This document shows positions 8,754 to 18,533 of a stretch of DNA of 64,000 nucleotides, in pieces. The stretch is from Arsenophonus sp031446145 (GTDB lineage: Bacteria > Pseudomonadota > Gammaproteobacteria > Enterobacterales > Enterobacteriaceae), in NCBI GenBank assembly GCA_031446145.1, contig CP132903.1, positions 124,001 to 188,000 on the forward strand, in the 5' to 3' direction. Within the stretch, counting starts at the first letter, position 1; each line of letters opens with the position of its first letter. The position numbers and the translations under genes were made by a program. The notes beneath the pieces are model-generated. The model did no database searches. It was not told where the DNA came from and worked only from the letters and a program-made list of their open reading frames with translations.

Positions 8754-10031
8754 TTGGAGCAAGTCTCAACAAATACTTTAATCATAATATTGATTATAAT
8801 GATTATTTTATCAGCTTATTTTTCTGCTTCAGAAACAGGAATGATAAGTCTCAACAAATATCGGTTAAGACATTTAGCAAAAAATGGTCATCGATCTGCT
8901 CGAAGAGTAGAAGCATTGCTAAAACATCCAGAGCGATTAATAAGTCTTATCTTAATTTGGAATAATCTTATTAATATTTTAGCATCATCATTGGCTACCA
9001 TTATTGGAATGAGACTTTATGGTCATATCGGCGTTGCTATTGCAACTGGTATTTTAACTTTTGTAATTTTACTTTTTGCAGAAGTTTTACCAAAAACAAT
9101 GGCAACATTGTACCCAGAAAAAATTGCTTTTCCTAGTAGTATTTTTTTAAAACCCTTACAAAAAATATTATTACCAATTATCTGGTTATTTAATACAATT
9201 ACTATAATATTTATGCATCTTTTTGGTATAAAATCACCTATTATTAATAACTATGGTATAACAAAAGATGAATTACGTACTATTGTAAATGAATCTAAAA
9301 CTAAATTATCTCGTCAAAATCAAGATATGTTGATTTCAATTTTAGATTTAGAAAAAGTTACCGTTGGAGATATCATGGTTCCTCGCCATGAAATAATTGG
9401 CATCGATATTAACACAAATTGGAAATTAATTATTCGTCAATTAACTCATTCTCCACATGGCAGAATTGTACTTTATAGAGATACTCTTGATGATATGATT
9501 GGTATGTTACGTGTACGTGAAGCTTATAGATTAATGGTAGAAAAACAAGAATTCAATAAACAAAATTTAATTCGAGCTGCCGACAAAATTTATTTTATTC
9601 CAAATAATACCTCATTAAATATACAATTAATCAAATTTCAAAGAAAAAATGAAAAAATAGGCATTATTGTTGATGAATATGGTGATATTCAAGGATTAAT
9701 AACAGTAGAAGACATTCTTGAGGAAATTGTTGGAGATTTTACTACATCTATGTTTTCAAATTTATCTCAAGAAGTTTTGCCACAACTAGATGGGTCAATT
9801 TTAATTGATGGTGCTACTAATATAAGGGAAATCAATAAAACTTTTAATTGGCATTTACCTGTTGAAGGTGCTAGAACTATTAACGGGTTATTATTAGAAG
9901 AACTCGGTGATATCCCAATTTTAAATACTAAAATTCAAATCGGAAAGTATCACTTTGAAGTATTATCTATTCATGGTAATGTCATTAAAAAAGTTAAAGC
10001 AACATATATTGATATACCTTCTCTTTTATAA
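8754..10031 (+). CDS. corB: CorB (YfjD) CNNM-family membrane protein
   Basis: CorB is a CNNM/DUF21-family inner-membrane protein linked to magnesium or cobalt efflux. The 425 residues align with E. coli YfjD (about 428) over the full length. Hydrophobic DUF21 segments fill residues 7-155, two CBS domains follow at about 195-320, and a CorC/HlyC transporter-associated domain at about 340-420. I use the TTG at 8754 because it follows AGGAAC at a good distance and gives the conserved N terminus (MEQVSTNTLIIILIIM). A related soluble protein, corC, is encoded at 17640. Confidence 0.92.
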   Translation: MEQVSTNTLIIILIIMIILSAYFSASETGMISLNKYRLRHLAKNGHRSARRVEALLKHPERLISLILIWNNLINILASSLATIIGMRLYGHIGVAIATGILTFVILLFAEVLPKTMATLYPEKIAFPSSIFLKPLQKILLPIIWLFNTITIIFMHLFGIKSPIINNYGITKDELRTIVNESKTKLSRQNQDMLISILDLEKVTVGDIMVPRHEIIGIDINTNWKLIIRQLTHSPHGRIVLYRDTLDDMIGMLRVREAYRLMVEKQEFNKQNLIRAADKIYFIPNNTSLNIQLIKFQRKNEKIGIIVDEYGDIQGLITVEDILEEIVGDFTTSMFSNLSQEVLPQLDGSILIDGATNIREINKTFNWHLPVEGARTINGLLLEELGDIPILNTKIQIGKYHFEVLSIHGNVIKKVKATYIDIPSLL

Positions 10032-11076
10032 CATTATAATTATAAATATGCCATGCTCTAATTAATAATACCTATAAATATTCAATAATATATAAAATAT
10101 CTTACAACTATTAATTTTTATAAAAGATTTAATAAATATCCCTCATTTATGCTATTTATTAATCAATCATTATTTTATAAAATATAAAACATTTATTAAT
10201 AATCATTATCAATAATTTAATACATATTTTTATAATAGAAAAAATAATATATAAAAATTTATATAAAATTATAATTCAAAATTATTTTTATAATAATATA
10301 AAATTCGTATATTAATACAAAATAAATTACAATCTAAAAAAATAACTACTCTTATTTTTTACACATAAAAAAATATATAAAGATTTTATAATAAAATATT
10401 GCTCTTATATGTGGTTAAAATATAAATTTATATTCATATAAAATAAAATTTCAAGAAAAACAATATTTGTTTGAAACAACATATATATTGGATTTTTATA
10501 TTTAATAACTTTTATATAAGCAAAAAAAATATTTTTAGAATTTTACTAATTATCTTAAAATTTTATAAAAATATTGCAATAACTATAAAATATATTAAAA
10601 TATTAAACATACGATAATCAAAAAAAGACATATAAAACCATTATTAATTCTATTAATTTTAATAGCATTAATATCTTCACAAAAAAAATTGTGATATCAA
10701 CTAATTTTTTAAAAATTTATTTTATATAAAAAAATTAAAAATAAATATACTCAAAAACAAATAATATCTATTTCAAATGTTTTTATGACTTTATCATTAA
10801 TTGGCATTTAATTTAAGATAAATTTAATTTAAGATAATAAAATCAAATCCAAATCTATGAAAAAATAAATACTGCTTGCATTAATCATAATTATCTAGAT
10901 ATTATAAAATATAAAACATATTATCATATTTACTGTTTTATTTTTTAAAAAATTATAAATAACATTTTAAAAAACTAAATTTTTTATTAATGAATATTTG
11001 TTCATATGTAAAAAATTTCTTATGTAAGATAAATCAAAAAAAATAATTTTTAATTTCAAAGAGGTTATAATATTTT
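10032..11076. other. Gene-free AT-rich spacer before fldA
   Basis: This 1045-base spacer joins two E. coli blocks that are far apart in E. coli (yfjD at 59 minutes, fldA at 15 minutes). No gene is visible. A 14-base unit TTTAATTTAAGATA is repeated at 10807-10820 and 10823-10836 (period 16). Confidence 0.6.
10807..10836. repeat. Two-copy tandem repeat, period 16
   Basis: TTTAATTTAAGATA occurs at 10807-10820 and again at 10823-10836, each preceded by an A. It is a simple short duplication in spacer DNA with no clear role. Confidence 0.5.
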
Positions 11077-11613
11077 ATGGCAATGGTAGGTATTTTTTTT
11101 GGTAGTGATACTGGTAATACAGAAAATATTGCTAATATAATTCAAAAAACTCTTGGTGGTTCAAATATCGCTAAAGTTTATGATATCGCTAAAAGCAACA
11201 AAGAAGATGTTGAACAATTTAATATATTATTATTTGGTATCCCCACATGGTATTATGGCGAAGCACAATGTGATTGGGACGATTTTTTCTCAACATTGAA
11301 AACAATTAATTTTAAGAAAAAAAAAGTTGCTATTTTTGGTTGTGGTGATCAAGAAGATTATGCTGAATATTTTTGTGATGCTATGGGTATTCTAAAAGAC
11401 ATTATTGAACCTAATGGTGCAACTATTATTGGTCACTGTTCAAGAAAAGGGTACTATTTTGAAGCATCTAAAGGACTTATTAATGAAGATTATTTTATCG
11501 GTCTTCCTATTGATGAAGACAGACAACATGAACTAACAGATGAACGAATTAAAAATTGGGTACAACAAATATCTAGAGAACTTAATTTAAAAAATAATCT
11601 AACTTTAGAGTAA
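11077..11613 (+). CDS. fldA: Flavodoxin 1
   Basis: FldA is the FMN electron carrier that donates electrons to radical-SAM and other reductive enzymes. Lipoate synthase, encoded at 33153, is one such client. The 178 residues match E. coli FldA (176). The phosphate-binding loop is GSDTGNTENIA at about residues 9-19. The isoalloxazine contacts are in the TWYYGEAQCDWDDF and FGCGDQEDYAEYF segments. A GAGG ribosome site precedes the ATG. fur, its E. coli upstream neighbour, is missing. Confidence 0.96.
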   Translation: MAMVGIFFGSDTGNTENIANIIQKTLGGSNIAKVYDIAKSNKEDVEQFNILLFGIPTWYYGEAQCDWDDFFSTLKTINFKKKKVAIFGCGDQEDYAEYFCDAMGILKDIIEPNGATIIGHCSRKGYYFEASKGLINEDYFIGLPIDEDRQHELTDERIKNWVQQISRELNLKNNLTLE

Positions 11614-11859
11614 AATTCTAAAATAAATATTTATTTATTTCAAAGCTATATATAATAAAAATTGACATCATTAGAATTACCGAAAATGTTTTAAAAAAAA
11701 TATCAAATAAAAAAAACATCAACAAAACATAAAATACAACTTTTGCTAATAAATTATTAACATTTTTTAGAGAATTTTTTAAAGGAAAATATGTCTACTA
11801 AAAAATATTTTTACCCAATTTCAATATTGGAATATATTTATGAATACTTTTAAAAAAGA

Positions 11860-13527
11860 TCAAATTTTGCTTTTCATCCAAGTATCTCTTAATGATACAG
11901 TACGATTAAATACCAAATGTTCTTTGCTATGACAATGAATATCACTACAAAAATAACCTTCTCGTTCAAATTGATACACTTCCCCAGGTTTTGACATCAT
12001 TAAAGTTGGTTCAACAATACCTTTACATTTTACTAAAGAAAATGGATTAATATTTTTTAAAAAATCCTTTTCTGAATCTGGTGAAACTACATTAAATAAA
12101 CTATTATATAATCGAATTTCTGCTGAGATACCATGTAATGCACTAACCCAATGAATCACACCTTTTACTTTATGAAAATCACTAGGAACTTTATTTAAAG
12201 TATCGGGATAATAAGTACAATAAATAGCAACAATATTTCCTTTTAAATCTTTATCAACACGATTAGCTTGAATAACATAAGAATTTCGTAAACGTACTTT
12301 TTGATTTAAAACTAAACGTTTATAGTCCTTATGACATTCTTCACGAAAATCAGCTCGATCTATATAAATTTCTTTACTAAATGGCACTTTTCTAATACCC
12401 ATTTCGGGTTTTTTTGGGTGATTAAAAATATCAAGAAATATTTCCTCATTAATAGCCATATTTTCAATTACTACTTTAACAGGATTTAACACCGCCATTA
12501 CACGTGGTGCTGTTTTATCTAAATCATCACGAATGCAAGATTCCAAGGAAATCATTTCAACCCTATTATCTTGTTTAGTAATACCAATACGGCGACAAAA
12601 TTCACGTATAGAATTTGCAGTATAACCCCGGCGACGTAATCCAGAAATAGTTGGCATTCTTGGATCATCCCAATTTTCTACAAAATTATTTTCTACTAAT
12701 TTTTTTAATTTACGTTTTGACATCACTGTATATGCAAGATTCAATCGAGAAAACTCGTATTGTTTTGGATGGTGATCAATAGTAATATTACTCAATATCC
12801 AATCATACAAACGTCGATTATCTTGAAATTCAAGTGTGCAAAGTGAATGTGTAATACCCTCTAATGCATCAGAAATGCAATGACTAAAATCATACATCGG
12901 ATACATGCACCATTGATTACCTAATTGATAATGTTCTACATATTTTATTCTATATAACACAGGATCTCGCATAATAATAAATGGAGATGACATATCAATT
13001 TTTGCACGCAAACAAGCTTGTCCTTCTTTAAATTCACCGTTTCGCATTTTCTGAAACAATTTCAAATTATCATTAATTTTCCTATCCCGATAAGGACTAT
13101 TTTTACCAACATGTTTTAATGTACCACGATATTTACGAATGTTATCAGGAGTTAATTCATCTACATAAGCTAAACCTTTCTGAATAAGTTCTATTGCGTA
13201 TTGATGCAGTTTACAGAAATAATCTGAAGCATATTTAATCTCATCACTCCAATGAAAACCTAACCATTGCAAATCTTCCTGAATAGAATTAACATATTTA
13301 ATATTCGCTTTTACTGGATTTGTATCATCAAAACGTAAATTACATTTACCATGATAATCTTCTGCAATACCAAAATTTAAACAAATTGCTTTAGCATGAC
13401 CAATATGTAAATACCCATTTGGTTCAGGTGAAAAACGAGTATGTACATAATTATGTTTACCTTTAGCTAAATCTTGATCAATGATTTGTCGAATAAAATT
13501 TGTTTGAATATTTTTTGATATTTTCAC
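11860..13527 (-). CDS. glnS: Glutaminyl-tRNA synthetase
   Basis: GlnRS charges tRNA-Gln; its substrate tRNA is encoded at 14407 in this window. I choose GTG 13527 because AGGAG lies just upstream and the resulting 555 residues match E. coli GlnS (554). A longer frame to 13611 adds only non-conserved sequence. Class I motifs are HIGH at residues 41-44 and VMSKR near residue 270. Catalytic and anticodon-binding beta-barrel regions are both present up to the C-terminal VSLRDTW. It faces fldA convergently. nagE and asnB, between glnS and the tRNAs in E. coli, are gone. Confidence 0.97.
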   Translation of the reverse strand: MKISKNIQTNFIRQIIDQDLAKGKHNYVHTRFSPEPNGYLHIGHAKAICLNFGIAEDYHGKCNLRFDDTNPVKANIKYVNSIQEDLQWLGFHWSDEIKYASDYFCKLHQYAIELIQKGLAYVDELTPDNIRKYRGTLKHVGKNSPYRDRKINDNLKLFQKMRNGEFKEGQACLRAKIDMSSPFIIMRDPVLYRIKYVEHYQLGNQWCMYPMYDFSHCISDALEGITHSLCTLEFQDNRRLYDWILSNITIDHHPKQYEFSRLNLAYTVMSKRKLKKLVENNFVENWDDPRMPTISGLRRRGYTANSIREFCRRIGITKQDNRVEMISLESCIRDDLDKTAPRVMAVLNPVKVVIENMAINEEIFLDIFNHPKKPEMGIRKVPFSKEIYIDRADFREECHKDYKRLVLNQKVRLRNSYVIQANRVDKDLKGNIVAIYCTYYPDTLNKVPSDFHKVKGVIHWVSALHGISAEIRLYNSLFNVVSPDSEKDFLKNINPFSLVKCKGIVEPTLMMSKPGEVYQFEREGYFCSDIHCHSKEHLVFNRTVSLRDTWMKSKI

Positions 13528-14198
13528 TATTATCACTCCTACGAAAGAACAAAAAATTTTAAAAATAATTATTTTAATAAAGTATTTATAAGAATTCAGT
13601 AATAATAACAACCACTATATCCAAAAACTATTTGTTATAAAATTGAAATATTATTAGTATATAAAAAAGTTTTTTTTATTAAAAAAATATATACTGATAC
13701 AAATCGTAAGTCTATATCATGTGTTTTTATAGAAAATATATTTTTACTTTTTTTAATAAAAATGCTATTATTAAAAATATTATAATTGTTTTAAAAATTG
13801 GTTTATTAGAAATTTAAAAACCATATAAAAATATGCTGTATTTAAAATATTTTTACCAAGCAATGAATAAAAATTTTATAAAATTTCTAGAAAAAATTAA
13901 CTTATCACATAACTTTTATACAATTAATCCTGATTAATCATATTTTAAATACTTGTTAATATATTTAATGATTACAATTTAATACACTCAACATCAAAGA
14001 TACGACAAATTAATTATTTTCTATAAAATTAACTACACATATCGAAATAAAGATATAATTCTAAAAAAATATTTTATACAAATGATCCATCTTAAATAAA
14101 AAAATTTACATTTATATGAAAATATTAAAAAATAGTTGACGATTTTATTCCATATGCGCATAATTTTACTACAATAGCAGTACATAATTTGATTTTAA
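13528..14198. other. AT-rich spacer holding the tRNA promoter
   Basis: No protein gene is seen. It carries the glnS ribosome-binding site at its left end and a strong sigma-70 type promoter at 14136-14164. E. coli has nag genes and asnB here. Confidence 0.6.
14136..14164 (+). promoter_or_regulatory. Sigma-70 promoter of the tRNA-Met-Leu-Gln operon
   Basis: TTGACG at 14136-14141 and CATAAT at 14159-14164 are separated by exactly 17 bases; each hexamer differs from consensus at one position. The -10 box ends 34 bases before the mature tRNA-Met, which suits a short 5' leader. It is the clearest promoter in the window. Confidence 0.8.
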
Positions 14199-14276
14199 GG
14201 CTACGTAGCTCAAACTGGTTAGAGCACAGCACTCATAACGCTGGGGTTACAGGTTCAATTCCCGTCGTAGCCACCA
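14199..14276 (+). tRNA. metT: tRNA-Met (CAT), elongator
   Basis: The sequence folds as a cloverleaf with a 7-bp acceptor stem GGCTACG/CGTAGCC and anticodon loop CTCATAA. The T arm contains GGTTCAATTCC, and an encoded ACCA end is present. It matches E. coli metT closely, with one extra base in the D loop. It is the first gene of a three-tRNA operon in the same order as E. coli metT-leuW-glnU. Confidence 0.96.
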
Positions 14277-14286
14277 TAAAAATTTT

Positions 14287-14369
14287 ACGGGAGTGGCGAA
14301 ATCCGGTAGACGCACCAGATTTAGATTCTGGCACTGCAAAGTATGCGAGTTCAAATCTCGCCTCCCGTA
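14287..14369 (+). tRNA. leuW: tRNA-Leu (TAG), no encoded CCA
   Basis: A class II cloverleaf with a long variable arm matches E. coli leuW. The acceptor stem ACGGGAG/CTCCCGT begins with an A-U pair. The anticodon TAG is in ATTTAGAT, and the discriminator is A14369. The next bases are CAC, so the CCA end is not encoded, unlike the tRNA-Met and tRNA-Gln beside it. It must be finished by the CCA-adding enzyme. Confidence 0.94.
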
Positions 14370-14406
14370 CACATGCCATATAATAAATATGCTCGATATT
14401 TTTCTT

Positions 14407-14481
14407 TGGGGTATAGCCAAGCGGTAAGGCACCAGGTTTTGATCCTGGCATTCCCAGGTTCGAATCCTGGTGCCCCAGCCA
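14407..14481 (+). tRNA. glnU: tRNA-Gln (TTG)
   Basis: Cloverleaf with acceptor TGGGGTA/TGCCCCA, anticodon loop TTTTGAT (anticodon TTG) with a 5-bp CCAGG/CCTGG stem, discriminator G and encoded CCA. It matches E. coli glnU. E. coli has further Gln and Met tRNA copies downstream; none remain here. No hairpin terminator is visible after it, only a T-rich stretch. Confidence 0.96.
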
Positions 14482-14898
14482 TAATTTTTAAGATTTTTTT
14501 ATTTTGATAAAAACAATAAAATATATAATTTATCCAAAAAATACTCACATAAAATATATATAAAAAAATAAAATTCACAAAGTAGTTATTATATATAATA
14601 CTTATTATAAAATTATCATAAAATTAAATTCTATATTTTATAGTTTGATACCATAATTTATAATTTCCAAAATATTTTTAAATTTACATTTTATATAAAA
14701 ATTAATCGCAAGAATATTTTCATAGACTTTTAATATATAAAAATAATTTTTTATAAATTAAAAGCATGCAAATAAAACATTTAAAAATATAAATAAAAAA
14801 TATGTTTTTAAATTAAAGATTACTGTTATTAAAAATATAAATAACATTATTGAATTCAATTTTACAGACTATGTTATATAAAAAAATATAGTGATATT
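14482..14898. other. AT-rich convergent spacer
   Basis: The space lies between the tRNA operon and the 3' end of ubiF. I see no gene and no convincing terminator hairpin. Confidence 0.6.
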
Positions 14899-16086
14899 TC
14901 ATAGCCCTAAAGCATATTTAATAATTTCTTTTTTAAGAAAATCTGTCCGTTGTATAGACATCAAAAATAAATTCCTAAAAAATTTTGCACCAGGCAATCG
15001 CGAACAAAAAATACCGTAAATAACATCCATGCTCAATTGCATAAAAATATTGTCTAAAATTCTATTTTTTTGATAACTTAATAAAGTTGCCCGTTCATAA
15101 TACGGCAGTAAATATTTTTTTGCATTAATTAACACTTTTAATAAACAAGCAACATCACGATAACCTAGATTTACTCCTTGTCCTGCAAGTGGATTAATTG
15201 TATGTGCAGCATCGCCAATTAACACTACTCCATTTCGAATGTAAGAATTAGCATGATGACGACTTAAAGAAAAAAAACCTTTTTTAATAACTTCCAAATA
15301 TTTAAAACGAGGAGGAAAAGATAAAATAATTTCTTTCTTAAGTTCTCTAAACGACATATTTTGCAATTGTTTTATGCGTTCATGACTATCATACCAAACC
15401 AAAGAAGCCCAATGATCAAATAAAGGTAAAAAAGCTCTTGGACCAGAAGGAAAAAATTGTTGCCAAGCAATATCTTGCTGTGATTCTTCTATCCTTACTG
15501 TAATGAGCATACAAGATTGACCATATTGCCATATATTACTTTTAATACCAGCAAAAGAACGTACTTGCGAATTTGTACCATCAGCACCAATAATTAAATT
15601 TGTTGATACTTCACAATTATTATTTAAGATAATTTCCCATTGTTTATTATAGTACGTCATGCCTATTACTCTTACTGGTGCTAACAAAGTAAGATTAGAA
15701 TATTGTAAACATTTATCTAATAAAGCAACTTGTAAAACATCATTTTCAATCATATAACCAAGTTCAGACAAACCAATACTTTTTGCCTCAAATATCACAT
15801 TTGAGTTTTCATTTTCCCAAATCTCTAACTTTCTATAAGGAACAGCACGAAAATTGAAAACACTTGTAAATATATCAAGTTCTCTTAATAATTCCCATGA
15901 CTTGTAATTTATCGCCGAAATACGCAAAGCAGGTTCATTTTGAATATTTAAAGATGTAGGTAACACACCTTGATCCACCAAAAGAATATTCCAACCTTCT
16001 TTTGCTAATCCAATGGAAATTGCTGCACCTGTCATACCAGCACCAACTACTACAATATCATATTTTTTATCTATTTTATTTAACAT
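14899..16086 (-). CDS. ubiF: Ubiquinone biosynthesis FAD hydroxylase UbiF
   Basis: UbiF (also called Coq7-type function, a flavoprotein in E. coli) hydroxylates C6 of the demethoxy-ubiquinol ring late in ubiquinone synthesis. The 395 residues align with E. coli UbiF (391) to the identical C-terminal KYALGL. FAD signatures are the N-terminal GAGMTG at 15-20 and, near residue 290, GDAAHTINPLAGQGVNLG. Its presence implies aerobic respiration with ubiquinone. In E. coli it also neighbours this tRNA cluster. Confidence 0.95.
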   Translation of the reverse strand: MLNKIDKKYDIVVVGAGMTGAAISIGLAKEGWNILLVDQGVLPTSLNIQNEPALRISAINYKSWELLRELDIFTSVFNFRAVPYRKLEIWENENSNVIFEAKSIGLSELGYMIENDVLQVALLDKCLQYSNLTLLAPVRVIGMTYYNKQWEIILNNNCEVSTNLIIGADGTNSQVRSFAGIKSNIWQYGQSCMLITVRIEESQQDIAWQQFFPSGPRAFLPLFDHWASLVWYDSHERIKQLQNMSFRELKKEIILSFPPRFKYLEVIKKGFFSLSRHHANSYIRNGVVLIGDAAHTINPLAGQGVNLGYRDVACLLKVLINAKKYLLPYYERATLLSYQKNRILDNIFMQLSMDVIYGIFCSRLPGAKFFRNLFLMSIQRTDFLKKEIIKYALGL

Positions 16087-17025
16087 ATTATCCTGAAAAT
16101 CAATACCGCAAAATAATACTGCAAAACATATTTTTTATTTTTATTTACTATTACGATAGTAGTACATTAGACATAATTATCAAAAACAAAAATTTTCATT
16201 ATTTAAAAATAAAGAGTTAAAATTTTAAAAAAACATAACAATATAATTTATGTAATCATATCAAAAATAATCAGTAATTTTAAAATTAAACGCACATAAT
16301 CAAAAATTATATAAGCAAAAATAAAAAAAATTCTTTATTACTTTTTAAAAAAAAATATATTATACAAAAAAATTAAATCCATATAAAATGCTATTTTTAC
16401 AAAATACTTTTAATTTAGATAAAACTTAATTTTTAACAATAATCTTAAAAAGGAATATATAAAAATAGTTTTATGTTAGATATATCAAAAACAAATTTTA
16501 AAAAATATTTTTTTTACTTTTTTATTTTAATCCTTTATGTTATTTTTATCTCAATAAAAATAATATTTTACTTTTTAAAAAAATACATCTATTTTTATAT
16601 AAATGCAAAAAAATATTTTTAGTTCTCATGTAATAATGAGTGAAAAATAAAAATTGTTAATTCATGCAATAAATATTCTAAGAGAAAGAAAATGATATGA
16701 TAAGCTTCAATAATATAAACAATCGCTAATTTTTAAAAAATAGAAATACAATTTTATATTTGCTAAAAAACATTCATACGATACTCAAAATTATTCTCAA
16801 ATAAAAAATTAAAAACTACTATGATATGAAATGAATCATATACAAAAAAATAAGAATTATTTTAATTTATCATGATATTTATTCTATAAATCAATAAATA
16901 TGATTTATAAAAATCAAATATCCTCATTAAATAATATTAAAATTTAAAAAAATGCTATAATTTTCATTTTAATAATATTTTATGCAATTTTTTTATTTAT
17001 AAAAATTTTATCTTTTCAAAAAAAA
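16087..17025. other. Gene-free AT-rich spacer (miaB-ybeZ position)
   Basis: In E. coli miaB and ybeZ lie between ubiF and ybeY. Neither is recognisable in these 939 bases. The divergent promoters of ubiF and ybeY should lie here. Confidence 0.6.
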
Positions 17026-17574
17026 ATGTCATTAAAAAATAAAAAACAATATTATTTTATAAATACAAAAAAAAACAAAAAAAATTATAACAAGAAAAAA
17101 AAATTCTTTCCATCAGTTATCCTAGATCTCCAAATTGCCTGTAATGATAATGCTGGACTACCCAGCAAGAACTTATTTCAAAGCTGGTTAGAATCGTTCT
17201 TACCAACTTTTCAATATAAAAGTGAAATTACAATTCGTATTGTAGATATCCTAGAAAGTCAAGATTTAAATCTCAAATACAGAGGAAAAAATAAAGCAAC
17301 AAATATTTTATCTTTTCCATTTGAATCACCAAAAAATATCTCGTTACCATTATTAGGTGATTTAATTATTTGTCGACAAATAATTGAAAAAGAAACTCTT
17401 GAGCAAAAAAAAACAATAAATGCCCACTGGCTACATATAGTAATACACGGCTGTCTTCATTTATTAAAATATAATCATATAAACAAAGTTGAAGCAAAAA
17501 AAATGGAAAATATAGAAATTAACATTATGAATATGTTAGGTTATCCTAATCCTTATGAAATTAAAAATACTTAA
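17026..17574 (+). CDS. ybeY: Endoribonuclease YbeY with a Lys-rich N-terminal extension
   Basis: YbeY is a zinc endoribonuclease used in 16S rRNA 3' processing and ribosome quality control. The conserved body begins at about residue 30 and aligns with E. coli YbeY (155 residues). The zinc ligands H141, H145 and H151 correspond to E. coli H114, H118 and H124. The first 27-28 residues are an extra Lys/Asn-rich stretch encoded by A-tracts of nine, eight and nine bases. No ATG, GTG or TTG lies closer to the conserved region, and no good ribosome site precedes ATG 17026, so the true N terminus is uncertain. It lies 65 bases upstream of corC. Confidence 0.9.
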   Translation: MSLKNKKQYYFINTKKNKKNYNKKKKFFPSVILDLQIACNDNAGLPSKNLFQSWLESFLPTFQYKSEITIRIVDILESQDLNLKYRGKNKATNILSFPFESPKNISLPLLGDLIICRQIIEKETLEQKKTINAHWLHIVIHGCLHLLKYNHINKVEAKKMENIEINIMNMLGYPNPYEIKNT

Positions 17575-17639
17575 CCATAATTTTTATATCATAAAAATTA
17601 TGATAGGATAAACTATCAAAAAAATTTTAATACGAAACT

Positions 17640-18521
17640 ATGACCGACGAACATTCTACAAATAATAATGATAATATTTCTTTTAAAAGAAATTTCTTTA
17701 GTATACTCAATCAATTATTTCAAGGAGAACCAAAAAATCGCAATGATTTAGTTGAATTAATACGTGATTCAGAACAAAAAGATGTAATTGATCCTGATAC
17801 AAGAGAGATGCTTGAAGGTGTCATGAATATTGCCAATGAACGTGTGAGAGATATCATGATTCCACGTTCTCAAATTATAACATTAAAACATAATCAATCT
17901 TTAGAAGCATGTCTTGATGTAATTATTGAATCAGCGCATTCTCGTTTTCCAGTTATTAATGAAGATAAAGACCATATTGAAGGTTTATTAATAGCAAAAG
18001 ATTTATTGCCATTCATGCGAACACATGCAGAACCTTTTAACATTAATAAAATATTACGTACTGCTGTTATTGTACCTGAAAGTAAACATGTTGATCTTTT
18101 ATTAAAAGAATTTCGCTCCAAACGTTATCATATGGCAATTGTAATAGATGAATTTGGGGGGGTATCAGGGTTAGTTACTATTGAAGATATTCTTGAATTA
18201 ATTGTTGGAGAAATTGAAGATGAATATGATAATGAAGAAAACATGAATATTCGTCAATTAAGTAAGCACGCATACTTTGTTCGTGCCTTAACACAAATTG
18301 ATGATTTTAATAAAATATTTGGTACAAAATTTAACAACGAAGGAGTTGACACAATTGGCGGGTTAGTAATGCAAGCTTTTGGACATTTACCATCTCAAGG
18401 AGAGATAATCACAATCAATGATTATATCTTTAAAATAACCATGGCTGATAATAGAAAAATCATACAGCTGCAAGTAAAAATTCCTAATAAAGCACCTACA
18501 CCAAAACTTTTAGAAGAATAG
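17640..18521 (+). CDS. corC: CorC (YbeX) CBS-domain protein
   Basis: CorC is a cytoplasmic CBS-pair protein related to the intracellular part of CorB; it is linked to magnesium/cobalt efflux. The 293 residues match E. coli YbeX (292). Two CBS domains lie at about residues 65-195 (MNIANERVRDIMIPRSQI marks the first), followed by a CorC/HlyC domain to the end. The order ybeY-corC-lnt is as in E. coli, and lnt starts 12 bases downstream. Confidence 0.95.
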   Translation: MTDEHSTNNNDNISFKRNFFSILNQLFQGEPKNRNDLVELIRDSEQKDVIDPDTREMLEGVMNIANERVRDIMIPRSQIITLKHNQSLEACLDVIIESAHSRFPVINEDKDHIEGLLIAKDLLPFMRTHAEPFNINKILRTAVIVPESKHVDLLLKEFRSKRYHMAIVIDEFGGVSGLVTIEDILELIVGEIEDEYDNEENMNIRQLSKHAYFVRALTQIDDFNKIFGTKFNNEGVDTIGGLVMQAFGHLPSQGEIITINDYIFKITMADNRKIIQLQVKIPNKAPTPKLLEE

Positions 18522-18533
18522 TATTGTGTAATA

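Noticed and set aside
14189..14578. Overlapping small open frames across the tRNA genes
   Set aside because: They are translations of tRNA sequence, a common false call.
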